From Bacillota bacterium (GTDB lineage Bacteria; Bacillota; Clostridia; Acetivibrionales; DTU013): DNA of 15,449 bases. The stretch is from positions 1-15,449 of the forward strand of contig JAEYRF010000251.1 in NCBI GenBank assembly GCA_023409615.1, given 5' to 3'. Made by a program: the position numbers and the translations under genes. The notes under the pieces were generated by a model. It worked only from the letters and a program-made list of their open reading frames with translations, was not told where the DNA came from and made no database searches. Each line of letters opens with the position of its first letter. The stretch's first letter is position 1. Below are positions 1-8,714 of the stretch, piece by piece.

Positions 1-348
1 CCCTCTTGGAATTCCAATTCTTTTTCGCAATAGTCCAACACCCCATGAAAAATAAAAATTGTATATCACATCAACTTAGGCATCGTTAAAAAACAACTTC
101 CACTAATCATTTACGGGGAACTACAAAAACCGCTCCATTCCCCAATAGATTTCGCTAAAGCGAAATGTTACATTAGTGTAGCATTTCTGCGAAGCAGAAA
201 TCCATTAAAAAAAGAGGAAGTAATTTTTTATTCGAGCCTTATATAGTATTTACCAATCGTTGAAGAATATTCAATTACAATCATGAGCGGTATGTTATGT
301 GAGTATATCATCATAAAATATTATTGTGGCACAGACTATTGAAGATAC
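1..348. other. AT-rich intergenic region at left edge
   Basis: No convincing coding frame is seen on either strand. The stretch is AT-rich and contains a group of three adjacent hairpins (149-201, listed separately). A 12-bp perfect palindrome, TTGGAATTCCAA, lies at 6-17 but has no visible context. The upstream neighbour of this region is outside the window, so a promoter or 3' UTR belonging to an unseen gene cannot be excluded. Confidence 0.6.
149..201. repeat. cluster of three adjacent hairpins
   Basis: Three inverted repeats lie end to end with no spacer. The first is ATTTCGCTAAAGCGAAAT (149-166, 8-bp arms). The second is GTTACATTAGTGTAGC (167-182, 6-bp arms including one G-T pair). The third is ATTTCTGCGAAGCAGAAAT (183-201, perfect 8-bp arms, 3-nt loop). 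The first and third share the ATTTC...GAAAT ends but differ in the core, with both arms changed together. This pattern is typical of dispersed palindromic repeat elements. No U-run follows on the plus strand, so it is not a simple terminator. The function is unknown. Confidence 0.6.
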
Positions 349-382
349 AAAAAGGGGACGCATATCATGACCCGCGTCCCCC
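349..382 (-). terminator. rho-independent terminator of fba
   Basis: On the minus strand an 8-bp GC-rich stem (GGGGACGC at 354-361 paired with GCGTCCCC at 374-381, 12-nt loop) is followed at once by five T residues (349-353 on the plus strand are A). It lies about 45 nt beyond the aldolase stop codon, the expected position for the end of the minus-strand transcript. Confidence 0.85.
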
Positions 383-424
383 ACTAATTAACATATATTT
401 CACTTATTCAATTAATTTTGTGTT

Positions 425-1354
425 TTAAGCTTTTCCGTCGCAGCCGAGAACGTTGACAAGCTTATTTTTAACAAGATCCTTGATGGCCGTTCTTGCCGGC
501 TTGAGGTACTGTCTGGGATCAAAATGCTCAGGATGCTGAGAGAAATATTCTCTAATGGTTGCTGTCATTGCAAGCCTAAGGTCGGAATCGATGTTGATCT
601 TACAAACCGCGGATCTTGCAGCCTGCCTCAGCATTGCTTCGGGAACGCCCTTAGCACCGGGCATATTTCCGCCGAATTTGTTGATCTTCTCAACCAGTTC
701 GGGAATAACAGAGGAAGCACCATGAAGAACAATCGGGAAACAGGGAAGTCTTTTGCTTACTTCATCAAGAATATCGAATCTGAGCTTAGCTTCGCCCTTG
801 AATTTAAATGCACCGTGGCTTGTTCCGATGGCAATAGCAAGTGAGTCAACGCCTGTCTTTGATACAAATTCCTCAACTTCTTCAGGCCTTGTGTATGAAG
901 AATCCTCTTCGGATACATTGACATCATCCTCAACGCCTGCAAGTCTGCCAAGTTCGCCTTCAACCACAACGCCATGAGCATGTGCATATTCAACGACCTG
1001 TTTGGTCAGCTTGATGTTTTCTTCGAAGGAATGGTGCGATCCGTCGATCATTACAGATGTAAATCCGCCGTCTATACAGGATTTGCAAAGTTCGAAGGTA
1101 TCACCGTGATCAAGATGCAGGCAAATTGGAAGCCCTGTTTCCGAAATAGCAGCTTCAACAAGTTTCATCAAATAAGTATGATTAGCATACTTCCTCGCGC
1201 CTGAAGATACCTGGAGAATAAGTGGAGCATTAACTTCCTTTGCGGCTTCAGTGATGCCCTGTACGATTTCCATGTTGTTAACATTGAAAGCTCCTATTGC
1301 ATAACCGCCTTCATATGCTTTTTTAAACATTTCCGTTGATGTTACCAATGGCAT
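425..1354 (-). CDS. fba: class II fructose-bisphosphate aldolase
   Basis: Predicted cytoplasmic zinc-dependent aldolase that reversibly splits fructose-1,6-bisphosphate into dihydroxyacetone phosphate and glyceraldehyde-3-phosphate. The 309-residue length is normal for the class II family. Visible motifs are LHLDHG (catalytic Asp82, Zn ligand His83), GELG at 133-136, GTSHG with Zn ligand His180, LHGASS with Zn ligand His211, and the phosphate-binding segment KINIDSDLR. The start is supported by GGAG placed 8 nt upstream. The gene lies 124 nt downstream of the GH31 gene on the same strand with no terminator between them. It may be read both from the glycosidase operon and from its own promoter (1433-1460). 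Related tagatose-bisphosphate aldolases share the fold. The neighbouring phosphofructokinase favours the fructose-bisphosphate role. Confidence 0.93.
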   Translation of the reverse strand: MPLVTSTEMFKKAYEGGYAIGAFNVNNMEIVQGITEAAKEVNAPLILQVSSGARKYANHTYLMKLVEAAISETGLPICLHLDHGDTFELCKSCIDGGFTSVMIDGSHHSFEENIKLTKQVVEYAHAHGVVVEGELGRLAGVEDDVNVSEEDSSYTRPEEVEEFVSKTGVDSLAIAIGTSHGAFKFKGEAKLRFDILDEVSKRLPCFPIVLHGASSVIPELVEKINKFGGNMPGAKGVPEAMLRQAARSAVCKINIDSDLRLAMTATIREYFSQHPEHFDPRQYLKPARTAIKDLVKNKLVNVLGCDGKA

Positions 1355-1432
1355 AAAAACAACTCCTTTTTATATAGTATTAATATTACATAACAATGAT
1401 AGATTATGTATTGTTACAAATTTATCATATTT

Positions 1433-1460
1433 ATTCTATCAGATATAGACGTAAAATCAA
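1433..1460 (-). promoter_or_regulatory. candidate promoter for fba
   Basis: On the minus strand, -35 TTGATT (1455-1460) and -10 TAGAAT (1433-1438) are separated by 16 nt in the gap between the GH31 stop and the fba start. This would give a leader of about 70 nt containing an inverted repeat (TACATAA at 1387-1393, TTATGTA at 1404-1410). The match is moderate, and AT-rich sequence can produce such matches by chance. Confidence 0.4.
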
Positions 1461-1478
1461 GTTTTCTGTAAAATAAGT

Positions 1479-3479
1479 TCATTTCATTTCTTCAATCCAT
1501 TCGGCATGTCTTCCATCTCTTAAGAACACCGGGATTATTTCCAGAGGTGTTTGCACACAAACACTCTGCCCGCCTTTATAAACTTCACCGCTCCAAAGGC
1601 TGGTCCATTCGGAGCCACCCGGCAGGTATACTTCCCTTGAAGTCATGTTCTCATATGCCACCGGCGCAATCAGCAGGTCGCCCCCAAACATGTATTGATC
1701 CTTCAACGTCCAGCATACTTCGTCCTCCGGGAACTCATAGAACATGGTTCTCATAACCGGTGTCCCTTTATCATGTGCCTGACTCATCAATTCACGGGTA
1801 TACGGGCGCATCGCTTCCCTCAGTTTCATGTACTTGCGTAAAATGTCATACGCTTCGTCACCGAAGCTCCACACTTCGTTGCCGCTTCCGGTAAATAACG
1901 CAGAGCTCCCGTCCTTCCTGCTTAAATGAGTGGTCGGCTGTCTGTCACCATGCAGGCGCATGACCGGGCTGAAGGTCCCGTACTGGAACCATCTTACCAG
2001 CAACTGCCTGAAGCTTTCATCCTCAGGATTTCCTCCGTGAAAACCCCCAATATCAGTAGTCCACCAAGGTATGCCGCAAATCCCCATATGCAGTCCTGCA
2101 CATATCTGCTTTCTAAAATCCTCATATGAGCTCCAGATATCCCCGGACCAGACAAGTGCGCCATAACGCTGGCTTCCCAGCCATGCGCAGCGGACGAGAT
2201 TTATAATTTCCTTCTGACCTTGCGCAGCCATACCCTCGCAAAAAGTTCTGGAGAACATCTGAGGATAAATATTGCCTATCTGGACGTTGGGGCCGGCATA
2301 ATAGCGATAATTGTCAAAATCGTAAACGTTGTATTCCGGCTCCGCTTCATCCAGCCAGAAAATCTTTATACCATAGTCATAGTAATTCTTTTTACATTTC
2401 TCCCACACAAATCTTCTGGCTTCCGGATTAGTCGCATCATAGAAGTTGCTGTAGCCTCCGAACAGCATGCTTATATTGACTCCCATCTCAGGCTTGACAA
2501 GCAGGTTCCTCTCTCTCATTTCCTGATAATTCTCACTTTGAAGGTCGATCTGCGGCCATACTGATACCATCAGTTCAATTCCCATTTCCTTAAGCTCGTC
2601 AACCATGGCTTTCGGATCAGGAAAGAATTCTTCATCAAACCTGAAATCGCCCATTTTAGGCCAGTGAAAAAAATCACATACAATAACGTCGATTGGCAGT
2701 TTTCTTCGTTTATACTCCCTTGCTACCTCCAGCAACTGCTCCTGATTGTAATACCTAAGTTTGCACTGCCAGAAACCAAGACCGTATTCTGGCATCATCG
2801 GAACCTTCCCGGTCACTTCCGCAAAGGCCTCCTCTATTTCCGCCGGCGTATCGCCTGCAGTTATCCAGTAATCCAATTGTTTCGTGCTTTCAGCGTACCA
2901 TTCTGTCCGGTTCTTGTTGAAGCTTGCCCTCCCAATTGCGGGATTGTGCCACAAAAATCCGTATCCCAGGCTTGATAGTACGAATGGAATGCTTGCCTGC
3001 GAATTCCTGTGTGCCAGTTCAAAAGCGCAGTTCTTTATATCCAGTACTTCCTGTTGATATTGACCCATTCCATAAAGTTTTTCGTTTTCATCGGATTCAA
3101 AGGAAGCTGTCAAACGGAAATCTCCGCCAATAATCGGTTTGAAGTTGCGGGCCGACAAATTGAGCGCGCCATGGTTGCTCAGCTCGCGCAAAAGGAGTCT
3201 GCCGTCGCTGTTGTAATAGCTGATCCGGCAGTTCTGCGTCCATTCAATTTTCTCAAGTACCGCTTTTATCTTCCCATTTGTGATTGAAGCTGTATTCTCC
3301 CGGATTTCAATATCTGCCTCGCATTTTTCAGCAGGCAGCAGCGCATAGTCCGTGTCAAGTAATTCGCCCATCATGACCGATCGAACACGAAAGCTGTTTT
3401 TGTTCCATGGCTCAATCACTAGCTTTTCTCCGTTAAAATTCCAAACGAGCCTATTTGATTCATTAATAAATATACCCAT
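1479..3479 (-). CDS. GH31 alpha-xylosidase / alpha-glucosidase family protein
   Basis: Retaining alpha-glycosidase of family GH31, 666 residues. An N-terminal beta-sandwich region of about 230 residues is followed by the TIM barrel and a C-terminal beta-sandwich. The nucleophile is predicted as Asp377 in WLDEAEPE and the acid/base as Asp447 in WSGD. Other family marks are IGGF (477-480) and RLHGDR (508-513). There is no signal peptide, so it is probably cytoplasmic. The start follows AGGAGGG with a 7-nt gap. It is third in a minus-strand row behind a GH51 and a GH127 arabinofuranosidase. That context favours removal of alpha-xylose from xyloglucan-type oligosaccharides after arabinose has been trimmed. 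GH31 specificity (xylose, glucose or others) cannot be settled from motifs alone. Confidence 0.88.
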   Translation of the reverse strand: MGIFINESNRLVWNFNGEKLVIEPWNKNSFRVRSVMMGELLDTDYALLPAEKCEADIEIRENTASITNGKIKAVLEKIEWTQNCRISYYNSDGRLLLRELSNHGALNLSARNFKPIIGGDFRLTASFESDENEKLYGMGQYQQEVLDIKNCAFELAHRNSQASIPFVLSSLGYGFLWHNPAIGRASFNKNRTEWYAESTKQLDYWITAGDTPAEIEEAFAEVTGKVPMMPEYGLGFWQCKLRYYNQEQLLEVAREYKRRKLPIDVIVCDFFHWPKMGDFRFDEEFFPDPKAMVDELKEMGIELMVSVWPQIDLQSENYQEMRERNLLVKPEMGVNISMLFGGYSNFYDATNPEARRFVWEKCKKNYYDYGIKIFWLDEAEPEYNVYDFDNYRYYAGPNVQIGNIYPQMFSRTFCEGMAAQGQKEIINLVRCAWLGSQRYGALVWSGDIWSSYEDFRKQICAGLHMGICGIPWWTTDIGGFHGGNPEDESFRQLLVRWFQYGTFSPVMRLHGDRQPTTHLSRKDGSSALFTGSGNEVWSFGDEAYDILRKYMKLREAMRPYTRELMSQAHDKGTPVMRTMFYEFPEDEVCWTLKDQYMFGGDLLIAPVAYENMTSREVYLPGGSEWTSLWSGEVYKGGQSVCVQTPLEIIPVFLRDGRHAEWIEEMK

Positions 3480-3554
3480 GTTCCGACCCTCCTCAATATA
3501 TCGTTTAAACTATCCAGTGAAGCTGTTTTCAGATTTTCTTTTCAATTTCCAATG

Positions 3555-3577
3555 GGGGCAAGCAAAGCTTGCTGCCC
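3555..3577 (-). other. intercistronic hairpin between GH127 and GH31 genes
   Basis: In the 130-nt gap, GCAAGC (3558-3563) pairs with GCTTGC (3567-3572) around a 3-nt loop. GGG (3555-3557) pairs with CCC (3575-3577) across a 2-nt bulge. No U-run follows on the minus strand, so it is not a classical terminator. It may be a processing or stabilising structure in a polycistronic mRNA. Confidence 0.45.
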
Positions 3578-3609
3578 GCCCATGCATCCTGAGTGGGACT
3601 GTGACGTTG

Positions 3610-5397
3610 TTAAAACTGGTTTATCAAGGGGAAATATACCGTGTACTTCTCGTCAACCACTTCATTTAGCGGGATGAAGCGTATTTTCGGATTCCGTCCG
3701 AGGGTCCTGTACTCGGTAATCCAATTGTTCCATTCTCTTTCGTGGAATACGGCCAGTGCAGACTCAGGCCTCTCCCTGTCCATCTCGAGGGCGTGCTCTT
3801 CTTCGGTAAGGCCTGCCAAAACAACAGGTCCGTCCATGAATGCCGCATAATCCTCTTTGCCCGGTACAGGGCAGCATGTCAGTTTCTTTGGAAACTCCAG
3901 CACTATTTCGTCATTGTGCCAGGTTTGGTCTATAGTTGAATATCTCGATGGCTTGTTTTCCGACTCTAGTATTTTGCCATTTATGAAAATAGCCGCCTCA
4001 CCGTTAACCCACCAGGGAATCCTGACATTAAGCATAAAGCGTGAAGGAGTATCGCACTTTACGTTTATTTTGACCTTTACGCAGTCAGGCTTACGAACCG
4101 CCTCCGATTGATTATCAAATTGGGTCGTAACCTTTACCTTCGAGGAACCGCATTTCCAATTGAGCTCCGAAGGGATGTACTGCTGTACATACAAGCTGTC
4201 GTTACCCTCATAATAAATACCGGTCTGAAGGTATGGATGAGCCTGTACGAGAGTTCCGTGGCAGCACCAGAAATCTTCCGTCGCAGATCCCCATTTTTTT
4301 ACCGAGCCTGGAGCAAGCGGTAGGAAATAGGTAATTAGCCCGGTATTTTTATTCTGTTGTGCCAAGATTCCATTGACCATATTTCTTTCCCAGTAATCGC
4401 CGAATATCGGATCACCAGTCCAGCGGTAAAGGTAGTCTGAAAGCCTCATCATATTGTAAACGGTGCAGTGCTCCTGATTTTTCTCACCGAGTCTCGCAAA
4501 GAATTCAAATGGAGGCGTCCATATTTCACCATGCGTCTGACCTCCGGTACAGTAATACCCCCTGTCATCAACAGCCATCTTCCAGTATGCCATGGCGATC
4601 TTTTTCCATCTGTCGTCTCCGGTTACCTCCCAGGCTCTGGCCGCTCCGTGTATTTCGGGGATAGTGGTGTTGGCATGCATATTCGTAATGGCGTCCTCAC
4701 CCTTGATAAGGCGATCAAACAGGCGCTTCCTGTCATATTTATACATCAGGTCAAGATGCTCCTGTTTGCCGGTTTCACCATAAAGATTGGCCCAGACTTC
4801 GAGCATACCTCCGGTTTCACAATCCAGTATGTCATCCATCTGAGTCCTGTCGAAGCCGGATGTCCATTTACTAAACCACTTTGCATAATTGCAGAGGATT
4901 TCAAATGCCTGAGTATTACCAGCGTTCTTATACATATCCCACAGACCCATAAGGGTTTTATGTACCGTGTATTGCGGCGCCCATACCTGCTTGCCCCTTG
5001 CAATCCAGTCAAAATACTTTTCCGGTATGGGGCCTGCCCATTCTCCTCCGTTTTCCTTCTGACATATGCCGAGCTCTGATACTATATGGTCTGCCTTGCC
5101 TTTTATCTCAGTGTCATTGTTCAAAGTGAACATCATAGACGCCGCAGAAAGCCAGTGCCCCAGAAAATGGCCCCGAAGTTGGCATCCCGGGTGCTCCCAG
5201 CCTTTATGGCAGTCGTCCAGTGTCGGAGAATAGACTACATTTACACCTGCTTCCCAATAATAATTTTGAAGAAGCTTGTCCGAGTCAAGGCTAATCATAT
5301 ACTTTCTGTTCAACTCGTATCTTCTGTTAATCTCTCCCTGCAGCAGTCTCACACTACCCGGACTTACGGGCCTCACCGCATAAATATTCGCATCCAT
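3610..5397 (-). CDS. GH127 (DUF1680) beta-L-arabinofuranosidase
   Basis: Predicted to release terminal beta-L-arabinofuranose. In family GH127 a zinc-bound cysteine is the nucleophile. The expected metal/cysteine set is present: Glu309 and Cys311 in QEHCTVYNM, and the Cys378-Cys379 pair in WCCHGT, with Cys378 as predicted nucleophile. Glu291 in GGQTHGE is the likely acid/base. The chosen start gives 595 residues, because GGAGGG lies 7 nt upstream of this ATG. An in-frame ATG 12 codons further upstream (5433) has no comparable site. No signal peptide is visible, so it is probably cytoplasmic. It starts 59 nt after the GH51 stop, in the same operon. The C-terminal part is beta-sandwich-like. 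The family also contains GH146-like relatives of similar substrate type. Confidence 0.88.
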   Translation of the reverse strand: MDANIYAVRPVSPGSVRLLQGEINRRYELNRKYMISLDSDKLLQNYYWEAGVNVVYSPTLDDCHKGWEHPGCQLRGHFLGHWLSAASMMFTLNNDTEIKGKADHIVSELGICQKENGGEWAGPIPEKYFDWIARGKQVWAPQYTVHKTLMGLWDMYKNAGNTQAFEILCNYAKWFSKWTSGFDRTQMDDILDCETGGMLEVWANLYGETGKQEHLDLMYKYDRKRLFDRLIKGEDAITNMHANTTIPEIHGAARAWEVTGDDRWKKIAMAYWKMAVDDRGYYCTGGQTHGEIWTPPFEFFARLGEKNQEHCTVYNMMRLSDYLYRWTGDPIFGDYWERNMVNGILAQQNKNTGLITYFLPLAPGSVKKWGSATEDFWCCHGTLVQAHPYLQTGIYYEGNDSLYVQQYIPSELNWKCGSSKVKVTTQFDNQSEAVRKPDCVKVKINVKCDTPSRFMLNVRIPWWVNGEAAIFINGKILESENKPSRYSTIDQTWHNDEIVLEFPKKLTCCPVPGKEDYAAFMDGPVVLAGLTEEEHALEMDRERPESALAVFHEREWNNWITEYRTLGRNPKIRFIPLNEVVDEKYTVYFPLINQF

Positions 5398-5456
5398 ATA
5401 GTTTCCCTCCGCAATTTTTATTTTTACATACAACCCTTCAGGTCTGGAATATTATA

Positions 5457-6956
5457 TTATTTCTTCCCGAACCGAATTACGTTCCAGGACAGCTTGTTTA
5501 GCACCGATTTTGCTTTGCCGTCGTCGACTGTTGTCTGCCCGCCTTTATGCGGCACGACATTAAACGGATTTTCCGGCGAATTTACGGCATTCCTGTCCTC
5601 ATGTTCCAGAACGATATGCTCCAAAACATCAAATCCAGGAAATCCTACCATGTCAGTCTCCACAACCAGTTGATCCTCTTCGTCCCTATTTACGCAGAAC
5701 ATCGTCAGTTCATTCTTTTCTTCATTATAAACGAGTACCGTTTCAATATAAGGAACATCGCAGAAATCCGCGCTGTCATATTTGGGAGACTCAACAATAG
5801 GCCTTAGGACCTGTCCCCTGCCGTATAGAGATGCATGAAGATACGGGTAAAATATTGTATTTTTCCATGCTCCACCACCGGCTTCGGTCATTATTGGAGC
5901 GATCGTGTTGACAAGCTGGGCTATGCACGCCATCTTTACGCGATCGGCATGCTTGAGCATAGTGATCAGCATACAACCTACCACAAGCGCATCCTGCATG
6001 TTAAAAATATTCTCGTTGATCGGCTGCGAGCTTTTCCATCTCATTTCCTGGGTTATTTCAGTCGGGTACCAGACATTCCATTCGTCGAAGGAGAGGTTGA
6101 TGGTCTTTTTACTGCGAGTTTTGGCTTTTACATAATCACAGATAGAAATAACAGAACTAATGAATTGGTCCATATCCAGCGAACGTGCAAGGAAATTTGC
6201 AGTACCCTTCTCGTCATTCTTGTAGTATGTGTGAAGAGACAGATAATCCACATGTTCGTACGTGTGCTCCAGAATTGTCGCTTCCCATTGAGCAAACGTC
6301 GGCATACCGCTGCCTGAGCTTCCGCAGGCGACAAGCTCGATGCTTGGATCAACCCATTTCATTACTTTTGCTGTTTCACAGGCTATACGGCCGTACTCCT
6401 CTGCTGTTTTCCGGCAAATCTGCCATGGGCCGTCCATTTCATTTCCGAGGCACCATGTTTTAATCGAATGCGGCTTATCATAACCGTGCAATTTACGCAA
6501 ATCACTCCAATATGTACCTCCCGGATGGTTGCAATACTCAACAAGCGTCCTGGCCGAATCGGGACCTTTTGTACCAAGATTGACAGCCATCATCACTTCA
6601 GTTTCAGCTAACTGCGCCCATTCGGTGAATTCATTTGTGCCTATCCTGTTTGTCTCAACGGAAGCCCATGCCAGATCAAGTCTTTTAGGCCTGTTTTCGA
6701 CAGGTCCTATTCCGTCCTCCCAGTTGTAGCCGGACAGGAAATTGCCTCCCGGATAGCGCACTATCGGAACCTTAAGTTCCTTAACAAGGTCGATGACATC
6801 CTGACGGAAACCTTTTTCGTTTGCCGTTGGATGATCCGGTTCGAATATTCCTCCGTATACAGAACGTCCCCACTGCTCTACGAACGATCCGAAGATCCTT
6901 TTATCGACACTCCCAATAATAAAATCCTTGTCAATTTTAACATTTACCTTTTTCAT
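5457..6956 (-). CDS. GH51 alpha-L-arabinofuranosidase
   Basis: Retaining exo-acting enzyme that removes terminal alpha-L-arabinofuranose from arabinan, arabinoxylan or arabinosylated xyloglucan fragments. It has 499 residues from the chosen start, the usual length of intracellular GH51 enzymes. The acid/base is predicted as Glu173 in CLGNEMDGPW and the nucleophile as Glu292 in SFDEWNVWY. RYPGGNF near residue 67 is another family mark. There is no signal peptide. A GGAG site lies 9 nt before the ATG at 6956. An ATG five codons upstream is possible but less well supported. This is the first gene of the glycosidase row and is divergent from pfp. Confidence 0.93.
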   Translation of the reverse strand: MKKVNVKIDKDFIIGSVDKRIFGSFVEQWGRSVYGGIFEPDHPTANEKGFRQDVIDLVKELKVPIVRYPGGNFLSGYNWEDGIGPVENRPKRLDLAWASVETNRIGTNEFTEWAQLAETEVMMAVNLGTKGPDSARTLVEYCNHPGGTYWSDLRKLHGYDKPHSIKTWCLGNEMDGPWQICRKTAEEYGRIACETAKVMKWVDPSIELVACGSSGSGMPTFAQWEATILEHTYEHVDYLSLHTYYKNDEKGTANFLARSLDMDQFISSVISICDYVKAKTRSKKTINLSFDEWNVWYPTEITQEMRWKSSQPINENIFNMQDALVVGCMLITMLKHADRVKMACIAQLVNTIAPIMTEAGGGAWKNTIFYPYLHASLYGRGQVLRPIVESPKYDSADFCDVPYIETVLVYNEEKNELTMFCVNRDEEDQLVVETDMVGFPGFDVLEHIVLEHEDRNAVNSPENPFNVVPHKGGQTTVDDGKAKSVLNKLSWNVIRFGKK

Positions 6957-7042
6957 CGTTCTATACTCCATCCTATATTTTTATTATACCCGTTAGAATC
7001 TCCTCATGAAGCTTGCTGCTTACTTTAATGTGTTCCATAATA

Positions 7043-7071
7043 ATAGTAGCATATAGTATTGGGTAAAACAA
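7043..7071 (-). promoter_or_regulatory. candidate promoter of the glycosidase operon
   Basis: On the minus strand, -35 TTGTTT (7066-7071) and -10 TACTAT (7043-7048) have a 17-nt spacer, giving a leader of about 80 nt before the GH51 gene. A second possibility is the perfect -10 TATAAT at 6983-6988, but its -35 (TTCATG, 7005-7010) is weak. The call is tentative because the divergent intergenic region is AT-rich. Confidence 0.35.
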
Positions 7072-7130
7072 TTAACAAATACAAGTATTTATAAGATAAT
7101 TAATTATTGATAAAAATTTGTCGATGTTAA

Positions 7131-7159
7131 TTGCAATTTGTACTGTCATATGTTATATT
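7131..7159 (+). promoter_or_regulatory. promoter of pfp
   Basis: TTGCAA (7131-7136) and TATATT (7154-7159) have an ideal 17-nt spacer. Transcription would begin near 7166 and yield a leader of about 175 nt that contains the whole tandem repeat array. A TTGACA at 7170-7175 has no acceptable -10 partner. Confidence 0.6.
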
Positions 7160-7180
7160 TTAGTTTGATTTGACATAGAT

Positions 7181-7323
7181 AGTATGTTTAGCGTCCTTTA
7201 GGCGCGGATTTCCTTTTAAACATACATGAAAGTCTGTTTAGCGCCTTCAAGCGCGGATTTCCTTTAAACATACATGAAAGTATGCTTAGCGCCTATCAGG
7301 TGCGAATCTACTTTAAAACATAC
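7181..7323 (+). repeat. three tandem hairpin-forming repeats in the pfp leader
   Basis: Three copies of a 48-50 bp unit start at 7181, 7231 and 7279. Copies 1 and 2 end in the same CATACATGAA. Each copy has outer arms GTATGTTTA / TAAACATAC (7182-7190 with 7217-7225; 7232-7240 with 7265-7273; 7280-7288 with 7314-7323, the last two imperfect). Directly inside the 5' arm is a second hairpin: GCGTC/GGCGC in copy 1, GCGC/GCGC in copy 2, GCGCC/GGTGC in copy 3. The inner stems differ in sequence but keep pairing through wobble pairs. A conserved GCGGATTTCCTTT segment (copies 1 and 2) forms the 3' bulge. Copy 3 ends 3 nt before the AGGAGGG ribosome binding site. It does not match a riboswitch class I can name. 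Confidence 0.8.
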
Positions 7324-7340
7324 ACAGGAGGGATTATTAT

Positions 7341-8588
<1,248 letters not shown>

Positions 8589-8641
8589 GGTGCTGCCTAT
8601 AAACAAAGTACCGGTTGTAAAACAAGATTCCGGTTGCATTC

Positions 8642-8674
8642 AAACGCTCCCAGCCACTACGGCGGGAGCGTTTT
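8642..8674 (+). terminator. terminator of pfp, possibly bidirectional
   Basis: AAACGCTCCC (8642-8651) pairs with GGGAGCGTTT. An inner GCC/GGC stem continues past a single bulged A. The stem is followed by a short T-run (8671-8674). It lies between the convergent pfp and flavin reductase genes and may stop both transcripts. The T-run is weaker in the minus direction. Confidence 0.8.
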
Positions 8675-8714
8675 ATGCTACTACATATTTTTGAAGCTGT
8701 CCTACTGTGTTATC

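Noticed and set aside
6..17. Perfect palindrome TTGGAATTCCAA at the left edge.
   Set aside because: It is short and isolated, with no gene or promoter visible next to it.
4468..5079. 203-codon open frame on the plus strand.
   Set aside because: It lies wholly antisense to the GH127 gene, whose catalytic motifs are intact. It has no recognisable domain.
7096..7107. 12-bp palindrome ATAATTAATTAT in the divergent intergenic region.
   Set aside because: It is made only of A and T in very AT-rich sequence, so chance occurrence is likely.
7181..7323. Tandem repeats as a CRISPR array.
   Set aside because: The copies are directly adjacent with no unique spacers and differ from each other. No cas gene is present.
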